From positions 164,501 through 228,500 of the forward strand of contig JAOTOM010004620.1 of the NCBI GenBank assembly GCA_034440615.1: a DNA stretch of 64,000 nucleotides, read 5' to 3'. The DNA is from Ashinkailepas kermadecensis. Its lineage: Eukaryota > Arthropoda > Thecostraca > Neolepadidae. The position numbers were made by a program, and so were the translations under genes. Within the stretch, counting starts at the first letter, position 1, and each line of letters starts with the position of its first letter. Under the pieces are notes generated by a model. It made no database searches and was not told where the DNA came from. It worked only from the letters and a program-made list of their open reading frames with translations. Below are positions 24,961 through 35,638 of the stretch, piece after piece.

Positions 24961-25699
24961 TTGTCTGGTCTCCACGAGAGGGACCAGGGGGGGTTTTGTG
25001 CTGTGTATGCCATGAAGTGTGATATGTGTTCCGCTCCTCGGGCGCCCCACCACACAGGGGCCCAACAGGGGGGACGCCTGGGCCCCGCGGACGGGAGGAC
25101 GCCAGGCGCCCGAGGAGTTATACGGGGCAGGCGGCGCCTTCGCCCGGCCGGGAGAGAGAGACTCACCACCCCGACCGGGATCCAGCGCCGCCCACCACTT
25201 GACCCCAGCCGGCCGGGCCGGCAGACACTGGGGAGAACCCCAGGCCCCCGGCCCGAGGCGACCAGCCACTTGGCCCGCGTGAGGCCCCACGGGCCCGCCC
25301 GCCCCTCCGGGATATCGGGACCAAAGAGGTGTGTTGGTCCCCCGTCACAACTAGCACCGTGCGACGGGGGACCTCAACCTCCAGGACTCCGTCAACCCCG
25401 GGGGGCGGGCCGAGGGGGCGCGGCCACCCCGATAAAACTGAGCTGGAGGGCAAGACCGGGGAAGTTGTCCTACCTGCTCATGATAGGGAGAGTCGGTGTT
25501 GCAGGGCCAGGAGGAGGACATGGATGGTGGGATGAGATGGGCATTGGAATGGGAGCGTATGGATGGAAGGACGAGTGAGGCACTCTTAGTCTCACCCCTC
25601 GCCGGTAAGATGGTCGCCGGGTCATTGGGGCACGCAATCCCCCCCACCACGGAAAGGTGGTGCCTCGTCGGGGGGGTTCGGAGGAGATAGCTGATGCCA

Positions 25700-27050
25700 C
25701 CTCATCAATTGTCATACAGCTAATGACTGCAGGACAAAGACCATTTCAGCCAACCTGTCGCGTAATCAAACAGTCCACAGCTTCTATGCAGCGGTTGCGC
25801 AAGGATTGCTGTATACATTTATTTTTTCCTGATAAGAATCGATTGATGTTAAAACATTTCACATTCTTCTCGCTTTTTTTCGCTTGCAGATTTTCCTTAG
25901 CAGTCGAACGTTTACCATATGGTAACACTTAATCATTGCAGCTCTGTGCCGTGGTTGGTGTGAGGTCTTGTAACATATGTTGATGGTTGCGATCCAGGGA
26001 AATCTATTCAACTTGGTGTCGAATCGTGAACATTCACTATATAGCGCACATCAAATACAACACGCATAGCACGTCAAACACAGCATGATATGAGCGGAAT
26101 TGCTGTCTAAGTTCGAATGTCAAGGTGTGTCACTAATTCCATCATAATCCTATCTGATGACTGGTTGCGATTTGGCAACTGCCGCTAGGACCCGCTGCGG
26201 CTAACTTCTGTTATAATACCGTTTTTAATCAACATATGCGTACTTTGAAGATAACATTGTAGTGAAACTACTAATGATCAAAATGAGGAAAAAAATGTGT
26301 ATAATTATGGGTTGAACAATTAGGGATTGAAACACTGCAACAACAAAAAACAATTTCAGAGGCATAGCGGTCGGACTGGGCCGGATCTGGCCGGTCCCTC
26401 ATATGAACCTGTGTAGTACATACACGGAATGGACTAACACGAGCTTCGCCCTTGATTGCAAAGATGAATTGCTGACTAATGTTATCCTTTGACAGATTCA
26501 AGGATACGCTTCCTTCTTTTTAATGTTACCAGGGCCGTCGCGACATCCAGATGTGTTCAATGTCGTGCGTCGTCTTGCTTCCACATGATTTGCCACTTAC
26601 GTCAACACAGGTAACATCTTAAATTATCAACACATATTGAATTAGATTCCGACGTACTAGTATGCAGCCTCACTCGAAACGCTGACGAGGTGGCCTCTGT
26701 TTCAGCTCCGCTCAGCTGGGATACAGAGGAGTCAGGTGAGCCATCCAGCCGCACTGTATCTGCCCCTCTGACGTCACCAATGGCGTCAACACATTCAGTT
26801 TCTAGGTGGGGTCCAACCTCATGGGCGGAGGAACGATTTTCAAACAGAGAGATAAGATCGTGACTGTCGTCTGCCCTCGTCCTCATCCACCCATCTCCAC
26901 CCCCCAACCCCTCGCACCCACCCGGTGGCGTCGCCATGGATTCTTACCAGGTAGGGTCCAACTCACAAGGACAAATTCATAATAAATACTAAGTTTGTTT
27001 TGTAAAGAAACCAATTATGGTAAAAAGCCGTTCAATTTTGAGAATTTGCT
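25700..27050. other. No gene recognised
   Basis: Intron 1 sequence. A 111-codon minus-strand frame (26602-26937) starts in good context (ccATGG) and reads MATPPGGCEGLGGGDGWMRT onward, with a Ser/Thr/Glu-rich middle. Without a domain or splice support I do not call it a gene. Confidence 0.35.
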
Positions 27051-27054
27051 TAGC

Positions 27055-27305
27055 TCTAGGACAAGCGCTGTTGGTCGAAACGAGCTGAAAATCTAAAATA
27101 TGACATTGAAGTCATAGATTGTCCGTAAAACCAAATTCCATAAAATATGGAATTCTGGGAAGTTAATTTGAGTATGTTTCTGGTCGTTATGTACTGAAAA
27201 GGCACCCCAGGAGAAGTGGACCCACCTTGTCGGGGCGGGTTCAACGCCATCCCCGAGATCAGCACTCTACCAACAGAGCTATCCCAGCGGCCAACCGCAA
27301 TTCCG
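27055..27305 (-). mobile_element. tRNA-derived SINE-like element
   Basis: On the minus strand the head reads ctgggatagctctgttggta plus gagtgctgatc, with a good A box (tagctctgttgg), and gcgttgaacccgc, a mutated B box, about 35 bases further on. It is followed by about 200 bp of unrelated AT-rich body. The B-box variant and the missing acceptor stem argue against a functional tRNA gene. Confidence 0.55.
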
Positions 27306-27452
27306 CGTGCCATGTACTGTATGGTCTGAGAGGTCTACATGTACTGTACGTGCCATGTACTGTATGGTCTGAGAGGTCTACATGTACTGTATGGTCTGAG
27401 AGGTCTACATGTACTGTACGTGCCATGCACTGTATGGTCTGAGAGGTCTGAG
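27306..27452 (+). repeat. Tandem repeat of tactgtatggtctgagaggt units
   Basis: Four or five copies of catgtactgtatggtctgag plus aggtcta, two of them separated by tgtacgtgc insertions. It abuts the head of the SINE-like element. Confidence 0.8.
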
Positions 27453-28409
27453 AGGAGAGAGGAATTGCTGGCGCATGACGAGCGATGAATATTAGTACCG
27501 TGTCTTGAAGGGCAGATGCATAACGTACCACATCATCCGGATGGATAGTGGTGCGTTTTGTATTGATGAATTACGATACATAACATGAACTAAGCGTTTT
27601 GCGAGACTCCATTGATTTAATAATTAAAGCTGACTATAAACTAAACATAAGTGTGCCAATTATAACAAAAGTATTGATGACCATATGGGGATGTTAGGTG
27701 ATCCATTCACAACTATAGCTTAACTTCACCACTGCGAATGAACAGGATTTCTGGACTCGGAATACTAACTAAACAGTGGTAACTTCCCATTGTTTTGATC
27801 GGACTATATTGAATGTGAAACATAGCACGCGCACGAATGGCTGCCCATACTCGTGCTCACGGATTTGCTACGTGTGTATGTCTAGCTGTCAGAGAGAGGT
27901 CAACAATTATTTGTTTGGATTGGGTGCATTTGTCATTAACAATGGTGGTAATGTTAGTGAAGATATCAGTCCAAGAATGATAACAAAGAGGAGCGTTAAA
28001 GCGTCTATAATTGAGATAATCCAGATACATGCACAGGGAACACTGGAACAGCAATATAAAAACCGCAAATTATAATTATTGTACATGTTCGTTATGTGCA
28101 CTGGTGCTCAAACGCTTATTTTCTTTTTCAGGACCATTGCGCACTGTAATAACTCCTGCAAAAACTGGGCATAAGTTTTCCAGACAAAAACAAATGCTAG
28201 TGACAGGGATGATTTTGGTCTTACTCGAATAAACATCAAATATGGAACAGATTGAGCGGCCCTATTTTCTTCGATTGCTTAACCCAGGAATATCAGGGGT
28301 CATACGTGTCAGAGGGGTGGGAGCATTTCTCTCCCCTCATTTTGTTTCCCTAAAATGTTCCAAGAACCAATTGAGGTAGACAGCTGAAATTTTGCACACA
28401 CCGGCATGG
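27453..28409. other. No gene recognised
   Basis: Ordinary AT-rich intronic sequence with short chance open frames; nothing supported. Confidence 0.4.
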
Positions 28410-29114
28410 GTACACTCGGTTTCGGTGGGATGTTCGGGGTACCCTTAGCATAGCTGGCTCACTAGGAACGTAGGCTGTGACGCTGCACACCAAAAATTAC
28501 TGGTAGGCTGCGCCGTTTCACAGTTATGAGTTGCGTGACAGCCTACCAGCTTCGCCACCGGCCAGCGTCCGAGCCATAGGAATTCGCGTTTGTGGTCGTC
28601 ACGCGACCATTTGCCCTGCAGCCATGCAGTGGTAAACACGGGTCTTCCCTGTTCCCGCCTTGCATTCCTCTGTCGGCGAAACAACATTGGCAGTTAAACG
28701 AGCAGGTTACTGGACTTCTGCCGATAAGTAACAATTGATAGCTGCGGATTTCTGACTGCAGCAACACAGAATGAGCAGGAAAGGTTGGAAAAAGCTCAGT
28801 TGCAGAGATGTAGCGGAAGGAGATGGGAGGTTTATGTCAATGAAGTATTCTCTGGCCACAAAATAATAATAGAATGTCCAACATTTATGCGTTTTAGAAA
28901 TGTAGTTCGAACTCTTGCTAGGGTGGCTTTATGAACCAGGATCCAATTGCTAAGAAGAGCTAGTTTAGTGAACCCTGGCCATGATTCCATGAATTACAGT
29001 TTTACAGTCTAAATTTGGCAAAGCGCTTCACGTGCCGTCAATACACCGACACGGTGACCCAGGCAGCTCGCTCTCGACCTTATCGTGCCAATTGCCAACT
29101 GACCCTCCCAGCCG

Positions 29115-29217
29115 GGAACTAAAAGCGAGCACGCGAAACGACTCGAACCCAGCATTGCCAGGACAGCGGAGACGGGTGCACGACAGCGCTCTAGCCAACT
29201 GAGCTACCGAGGCGGCA
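29115..29217 (-). other. tRNA-like head, left palindrome arm
   Basis: The minus strand reads gccgcctcggtagctcagtt then ggctagagcgctgtcg, with a canonical A box (tagctcagttgg), and gctgggttcgagtcg, a canonical B box (ggttcgagtc), about 48 bases later. The spacing and the unpaired acceptor and anticodon arms indicate a tRNA-derived RNA polymerase III promoter, as in SINE heads, not a tRNA gene. Confidence 0.65.
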
Positions 29218-29727
29218 AATCACAGGGAGGCACTTGCTTGCTTAATTCAGATTCATTGACAAGTCAATTAGTTACTTGATTGAATTGCATCTACTTCATT
29301 GAGAATCACATGTTTTAGGGCGCAAGGAATGTGTTGCATGATATCATATTATTTATTGCATATGTTGTGCACTGTACTGCAAACGACATATTCAGAATTC
29401 CGTGGGAATAAAGTATTTCTTCACGCTCATGCCATCCAACTATTTTACCATACAAAGAATTTACTTTATATAAAGCAATATAAAGTAAAATCTTTGTATG
29501 GTAAAATAGTTGGATGGTATCAGCGTGAAGAAATACTTTATCCCCACGGAATTCTGAATATGTCGCTTGCAGTACAGTGCACAACATATGCAAATAAATA
29601 ATATATCATACAACACATTCCTTGCGCCCTAAAACATGTGATTCTCAATGAAGTAGATGCAATTTAATCAAGTAACTAATTGACTTGCCAATGAATCTGA
29701 ATCAAGCAAGCAAGTGCTTCCCTGTGA

Positions 29728-29832
29728 CTTGCCGCCTTGGTAGCTTAGTTGGCTAGAGCGCTGTCGTGCACCCGTCTCCGCTGTCCTGGCAATGCTGGGT
29801 TCGAGTCGCTTCGCGTGCTCGCTTTTAGTCCC
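29728..29832 (+). other. tRNA-like head, right palindrome arm
   Basis: Mirror copy of the left head, on the + strand: tagcttagttgg as A box (one change from the left arm) and ggttcgagtc as B box. The two heads point away from the palindrome centre, so transcription from either would run outward along its own arm. Confidence 0.65.
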
Positions 29833-30540
29833 CGGCTGGGAGGGTCAGTTGGCAATTGGCACGATAAGGTCGAGAGCGAGCTGCCCGGGTCGCCGTGTCG
29901 GTGTATTGACGGCACGTGAAGCGCTTTGCCAAATTTAGACTGTAAAACTGTAATTCATGGAATCATGGCCAAGGTTCACGAAACCAGCTCTTCTTAGCAA
30001 TTGGATCCTGGTTCATAAAGCCACCCCAGCAAGAGCTCGAACTACATTTATAAAACGTATAAATGTTGAACATTCTATTATTATTTTGGGGCCAGAGAAT
30101 ACTTCATTAACATGATAAACCTCCCATCTCCTTTCGCTACATCTTTGCAACTGAGCTTTTTCCAACCTTTCCTGCTCATTCTGTGTTGCTGCAGTCAGAA
30201 CTCCGCAGCTATCAATTGTTGCTTATCGACAGAAGTCCAGTAACCTGCTCGTTTAACTGCCAATGTTGTTTCGCCGACAGAGGAATGCAAGGCGTGAACA
30301 GGGAAGACCCGTGTTTACCACTGCATGGCTGCAGGGCAAATGGTCGCGTGACGACCACAAACGCGAATTCCTATGGCTCGAACGCTGGCCAGTGGCGAAG
30401 CTGGTAGGCTGTCACGCAACTCATAACTGTGAAACGGCGCAGCCTACCAGTAATTTTTGGTGTGCAGCGTCACAGCCTACGTTCCTAGTGAGCCAGCCAT
30501 GCTAAGGGTACCCCGAACATCCCACCGAAACCGAGTGTAC

Positions 30541-31420
30541 CACGGGTGCCTTGATACAAAACGAAACGTCTGGTCAATGTCATGCGTGGTAACGCCATAA
30601 TAACGTAAGCGAAGTCCATGTGTGCTGATACGCAGGATCTTTGAAGACAGCGGAATTCGACTGAAGGGAATCATGCAGTCCAATTTTACGCAGACGCCGC
30701 CATGACAAGTGACCGCTCCGGTAATAGATATGTCACCTTCTTCGGTAAAGAAGGAGCATGCTACACCACAAGACCGTCTGCCACGTGCCCTAGAACACAT
30801 AGCCCCATTCGATGGATACGTCCCGATTTACACAGACGGATCTAAGACTGACGCTGGTGTGGGCAGCGCATTTGTTTCTGGGTCTCTGTCAAGATCTTTT
30901 TCCGCTCTTTTCAATGGTTCTTTGACCGCAAAAACTCGCTGGCCTCTGTGATCCAGGGACGCATATCGGCTTCGAGCACGGTATGCATGTGAGGCCGTTA
31001 CGAGAGACATTGCATTCGTTGAAAGTCTGGCGCCGGATAGTCGGACAGAGGAAAACACTGTCCGGTAATTAGTCCACCTCCGTTTTCTGTACGTGAGGAA
31101 CGGATTTTGCAGTGGTTCTGGGGATGCAAGGACGAGTTGGCATGCCGTAAGCCACGGGGTTGAAAAGATAGGGCCGGCCGGGGTATATAAACGACCAGAG
31201 GACGTGCCCAACGTGGTAGGGATCCGCGCCGACCCATTGGATACGTTGGGCGGGTCGCACGTTGTCACCGAAAATGGCCAATAAATCAGTAAATGAGCCC
31301 CATCGTAACATACATACGCTAAATACAGGCGAGGAACTCTATCAGTAATGGTGAGGCCAGCTATAATTGGCAGTGAATGGAACATTTGGCCCATTTGGCT
31401 TCCAGAATAGAGCAATGGTC
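30541..31420. pseudogene. Scrambled remnants of an I-like LINE RNase H region
   Basis: On the + strand at about 30815-30890 the frame reads FDGYVPIYTDGSKTDAGVGS, the first catalytic block of a retroelement RNase H, and decays soon after. Minus-strand frames next to it (30828-31415) give SFTDLLAIFGDN-like sequence resembling the very C-terminus of such an ORF2. Both orientations seem present, so this may be two broken pieces. Confidence 0.45.
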
Positions 31421-31603
31421 AGCCCATATGTATGTCTGTGGACCACTGGGAGGACGGGAACCAAATTGGGGATCAAACAAATTATTAAGTATGAAGGAGA
31501 GAGTGAATGGGACGAGTAAATGTGAGTGAATGAGGATAAAAAAAAAGTTTATTCGGTAGCTTTAAGGACAAGCGGAAGCCGCTTGAGGCTCAACACAGAC
31601 ACA

Positions 31604-32367
31604 TGTAAGGTAGTTTAGATATATACACTGTTTTGGCCGTCCCATGAGTATACTGGCATAGTCCCGTAATGCTGTCCTGCAACTGTAAATGTTGTAGTCC
31701 CGTAATGCCGCCCCGTAAGAGTAACGCGCCACAAGCCTGAGCCGGCCGGCGGCTCGCCGCCGGGCCGCGCCGCGGCTGTGACCGGACGTGGCCAAAGTCA
31801 AATCTCGAACAATGCCGACCGGATAGTGATGTCACCCGCGGGGCGGGGAAATGTCACCTGACTGATCACGTGGGATGTCGCTGTGGGAGGCATCGCCGGG
31901 TTAGATCGGAAACTAGACGTCATTTAGCTTCCAATAAAAGTAGAAGCCCCAAATACGTCATTGGATGGCATCCAATCAGAAAGTGACGAATCGTCGTAGC
32001 GGTTGTCAGTTGACTATGGGGGATACTGTCAACAGCTGGACCCCGCCTGGCCAGTCGGAACTCATTTGTCTAGTACGCCGGAACGCTGTCGGTCGCTGCG
32101 CAGGTCGCGCGTGTAAATTAACTGAGTCGTTTTCCCTTCACTTCTGCACTGAAATATTTTCGGTTGGCGGTCTGTCTCTGAGAACTCTTCCCTGAACGCA
32201 GAATTCGTACGCTTGCGCGAGCTTCTGTTTGACTGTTGACTATCACGCCTACTTTAATATTATTTGCACAAATATAGTGCAAATCTACGCGAACTTCGGA
32301 ACTGGTGATTCGCGGTGAGAGGTCCGATCTAGACTATTTCACGTGCCAAGAAGACGACTTGGCTACA
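31604..32367 (+). repeat. 5' long terminal repeat
   Basis: 764 bp, aligned end to end with 35553-36397. It includes ggccggcggctcgccgccgg (a GC-rich palindrome), a near-perfect inverted CCAAT pair at 31960-31976 (attggatggcatccaat) and tgacg motifs. It ends in aagaagacgacttggctaca. Confidence 0.85.
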
Positions 32368-32369
32368 TC

Positions 32370-32387
32370 TGGTGCCAGTGGCTGCGG
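32370..32387 (+). promoter_or_regulatory. Candidate tRNA primer-binding site
   Basis: tggtgccagtggctgcgg starts two bases after the 5' LTR end, with the TGG expected opposite a tRNA CCA end. Which tRNA it would match cannot be settled by eye. Confidence 0.5.
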
Positions 32388-32522
32388 ATCGAATTTCAAC
32401 GACATCTGTGATTCCGAGGGATCATCAACTGACAGATCGACGCTCAGCGTGGGTGGGCAAAGCCACCGAGACACAGCCGCCTTCACATCGCGAGAAGCAA
32501 ACCAATTTCGCTGGCGGTCAAA

Positions 32523-34250
32523 ATGATCCCTATTCTCATTCTCCTTATGCTTAAACCTTCTTACAGAGCTCTGTTTTTGTTACGCAGTGTCTTGTATGCA
32601 ACCCATGAGATCTGGAATGTACATGTACCTCTCCACGTGTATGATGTGTCGACCACCTTGAATGACTTCAACCACACGTTACATGTGTTTGAAAAAACGT
32701 ATAAGCGAATATCTCATCCACCATCCGCACTTCCCGTACTCCGTGGATGTGAAATCCCAACTGAACGATCGCTTAGAATCACTTAGATTAAATTTAGCCG
32801 ACACATTTGAAGCCGCTCAATCAGCAATCCTGAGGAACCGCAGCATAAACAAACGATCCGTGCTACCATTCGTTGGACAGGCGCTGTCATTTCTCCTAGG
32901 AACTACCACGGATGTAGATCTTGAAGCTGTTCTCAAGCGACTTGACACTTTATAAATTAGTAACGTCCAGATAGTTCATGTCTTGGGAGAAAATGTGTCC
33001 CTCATGAACCGCACAAACACAGAAGTTCAGATAAATCGCAAGGCGATCAACCAAATTAGCCGCTTAGTGAACAATTTCACCTTCCAGGTCTCGAAACTTG
33101 AACGAACTGAACTTCAAAGCTTTGAAAATTACATCACACTGCAAAATCAGATTACAAAAGTAATTGAAAATGCCCGAGCCATTCTTCAACAAGCTAGAGC
33201 GCAATGTTCAGAGCTACAAGTACAACTTAGTCTCCTAGCTCATGGCATACTGTCCCGATCATTTGTAAAGCCCGCTCAGTTACACAAACTTCTGTCTGAT
33301 ATAAAAAAACACCCTGCCTACTGGAAAAGCCTTACCCTACCGGACTAACAGACTCAAGGAGTACTATCGGGCAATCAATACCTCAGTGATACTCGCGAAC
33401 TCCGATCCTTACATGACGCTGCCAAGTCCGAGTGTAACTATTCCTGACCGCTTCGAGGTGTTTGAGATTTTTAATACGAACCTACCCAGCCACAGCTTGT
33501 CTCTGGAAACGAAATTTGACATAGGTAAAGTAAGGTACTTTGCCATCAGCAAAAACAAAACCCGGTACATGGAAATTGAGGAAGACATTCACATTTGCTT
33601 GCAACAACGTCTACCGTTCTGCCACTTTTACAGTGCAGACCAGCTTACCGCAATTACCGTATCGTGCGTGAAGCCATTTACTTACACAACACTGAAGAAA
33701 CCGCCACCCAGTGCAAAACACTAGTGTCTCGAAAAAGTACCCCAAAAGCTTTGGAAGTGGAGCAAAACATTTGGCTAACCGCATCAGGAAATCAGTAGAA
33801 ATTCAAATCGTAGGCGCCAATGGCACTTCAAAGTTCATTACTACCAACCCCGCACAATTAGTGCATTTGCGAAACGGATGCTCGATGCTTTCAAAGTATT
33901 TTCGGATTTCCACAGCGAACTAAAAAATGTCCCTTATGGACGTCAACCGTATCAGCTCGTTGCGTCTACAGCTGACCCATCTGGCCGAGCTGACTGAACA
34001 AACGCTCCGTGCCCAGCTACCTACCCTTGACAGTGGCCCCGCAACCGACACTCTGTCTATCTTGCCCAACCGTGACATCCCACTGTCCCAACTCAGCCAT
34101 CAGCTGCAGACGGCCCGAAGCCTCCAATATCACACCATTCTAGGTCACACCGTATTGTTCGTCCCGGTGGTCACGATACTAGCTGCGAATGGCGTTATCG
34201 TGTATTGCGCAATACGCCGAAAACTTTGTCCCCCTTTGTCCCGCTGCTAG
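32523..34250 (+). pseudogene. Broken F-type (baculovirus F-like) envelope gene
   Basis: Starts with a hydrophobic signal-like stretch (MIPILILLM). Pieces in at least three frames then follow. One piece has a furin-like basic site (NKRS) directly before a hydrophobic fusion-peptide-like stretch (about 32855-32910), as in insect errantivirus and baculovirus F proteins. The next is a helical region with several N-glycosylation sequons (32983-33348). Further on are Cys-containing pieces (33386-33724), and finally a membrane-spanning stretch (about 34130-34210) followed by a short basic tail. The gene is interrupted by frameshifts and stops near 32580, 32955, 33348 and 33724-33930, so no full-length product is possible. 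Identification rests on layout and motif order. Confidence 0.65.
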
Positions 34251-34420
34251 ACCCGAATCCACCCGACCCCTACCGCCCGGCGAAGAAATTATCGTGATCC
34301 GCTCTGGCACTGAGCCAGCGGCAACCACAGCTGATAATCGGGTGTGATTGGACTCACGCCAGACTGCCGCAGGACGCCGACGGAGCCGCACGCCTACTCA
34401 CGCCGACCCACACCGCCAAG

Positions 34421-35095
34421 ATGAACTTCGAGATTTCGCGTGTCCTCGCGGTCAGGTGGGCCCGCGAGGGCGCTGCCGAATACCTCGTGGAGTGGCAAGG
34501 GTTCCCACCGTCAGAAGCGGCATGGGAACACACAGACTATATGCCAGAGGATCTTCTTCTCCGTGTGGCGATCGCCGGAGATGCGCTACCCACCAGTCGC
34601 GATGGGCCGCAAGGACGTCCAGGACCGCGCCTACTGAAGCCGCCCACCTGCCACCACCGCGGTGAATGGTGTGACGCCTGTGATCACCTCATGCAGCACC
34701 ACACAAGCAGCCCCGGTGGAACGAGGCCTCCGGCTGCTGCCTCGTTCGATGTACCTGAGGACCCGAATACTCGAGTGGCGCTGCCGAACGCCGCCGCTGA
34801 GGACGCGAGCGCCGCCGAGAATACGAGCGCCGCTGAGAATGCGAGCGCCGCCGCCGAGGACACGCGCGCGGTTCAGGACGCCGCCGAAGACACGGCTGGC
34901 GAACCAGAAGATGACGCAGCTGAAATTGAGCTGCCGGGTGACGTCCCGGAAGCTACCGAAGATGAGCTGGTGCCTCGCCTCTCACTTTCGCAGCTGCCCG
35001 CGGCTATGCTCGAGGACAATCGTAACCGTGTCATTCGCTTCCATGAGTATTTGGAAGAGCGCCAGAACGAGCCGGGCAGCGAGCCCGACCAGTAA
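34421..35095 (+). CDS. Chromodomain protein of the LTR element (intact ORF)
   Basis: A 224-codon uninterrupted ORF lies 170 bp downstream of the env remnant. Residues 3-50 form a chromodomain: FEISRVLAVRW, AEYLVEWQGFPPSE, AWEH, YMPEDLL. Phe3, Trp25 and Phe28 align with the three aromatic-cage residues that hold methyl-lysine in HP1-type domains. Residues about 105-190 are low-complexity Ala/Glu/Asp repeats (such as DASAAENTSAAENASAAAED), and the acidic C-terminus ends with LSQLPAAMLEDNRNRVIRF and a polar tail. In chromoviruses the chromodomain sits at the integrase C-terminus. As a free ORF behind env it is unusual. It could be a read-out of a former pol end or a separate accessory gene. It is intact although env is broken. 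Confidence 0.75.
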   Translation: MNFEISRVLAVRWAREGAAEYLVEWQGFPPSEAAWEHTDYMPEDLLLRVAIAGDALPTSRDGPQGRPGPRLLKPPTCHHRGEWCDACDHLMQHHTSSPGGTRPPAAASFDVPEDPNTRVALPNAAAEDASAAENTSAAENASAAAEDTRAVQDAAEDTAGEPEDDAAEIELPGDVPEATEDELVPRLSLSQLPAAMLEDNRNRVIRFHEYLEERQNEPGSEPDQ

Positions 35096-35552
35096 GTGTT
35101 ATAAGAAGAGACGAGTGAAAGTGCGGTGAAGGCCGCACTTTGGAGTGTTAGCTAGTGTGGGCAGCGGTTACCCATACCCCAACCCTTGATCCGGACTGAA
35201 CATTTCTAGGGCGCCGTGTGTGTCACCACCCACCGAGAACCCAAACATATCTACAGTACGTGCGCGACAGTGATCGCTAATAATTATTTATGAAACTAGG
35301 TATAGTGTATCGTCTGTAGTGTAATAGGAATATTGTTTACTTACTACCATGAGCCAAGGTAATGGGACCTTTAAAACCCCCTAGACCAACCCGGGTGGGA
35401 CTTGGTGTTGGTAATAGGAACTCGTTTTAATTTGTCGCGTGTATCACGAGTGTTTGTTGAATCGTGTGTGGTAGTGTATGGCCGTGATGAATCTAGTGGA
35501 ATTCCGAATTCCCCTAGAAGCGAAATTCGAATATTTGGACCTTGCGATGTGT
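35096..35552. other. 3' untranslated part of the LTR element
   Basis: No further ORF. A clear polypurine tract just before the 3' LTR is not visible, which fits decay. Confidence 0.5.
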
Positions 35553-35566
35553 TGTAACGTAGTTTA

Positions 35567-35638
<72 letters not shown>

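Larger units (their letters stand above)
19270..25690 (-). mobile_element. Nearly full-length I-clade (Jockey-group) non-LTR retrotransposon
   Basis: A 6.4-kb antisense element with, in minus-strand order, a GC-rich 5' UTR (about 25690-24960), ORF1 with zinc knuckles, ORF2 with endonuclease, RT and RNase H, and a 3' UTR ending in gcgcccctaaacaccaattc followed by atcatcacatcat, a typical 3' terminus of I/Nimb-like elements. It lies inside intron 1 of the VWC/mucin gene in opposite orientation. A handful of frameshifts inactivate it, but domain order and length are complete. Confidence 0.85.
28410..30540. repeat. 2.1-kb near-perfect palindrome (foldback element)
   Basis: The arms 28410-29471 and 29478-30540 are reverse complements over about 1.06 kb with only scattered mismatches and small indels, around a 6-base centre (29472-29477, inside ttactttatataaagcaata). 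Each arm carries the same open frame in mirror orientation (28445-28687 minus; 30263-30505 plus) and a tRNA-like head. The high arm identity implies a recent origin or continuing gene conversion. Transcription of intron 1 would pass through both arms and could form a 1-kb double-stranded hairpin. Confidence 0.92.

Noticed and set aside
26602..26937. 111-codon minus-strand gene starting at ccATGG
   Set aside because: Composition is plausible, but there is no domain, no splice context and no neighbour support; left as an unassigned frame.
29728..29832. Functional tRNA gene in the palindrome
   Set aside because: A and B boxes are good, but the acceptor and anticodon stems do not pair and the box spacing fits a SINE-type head.
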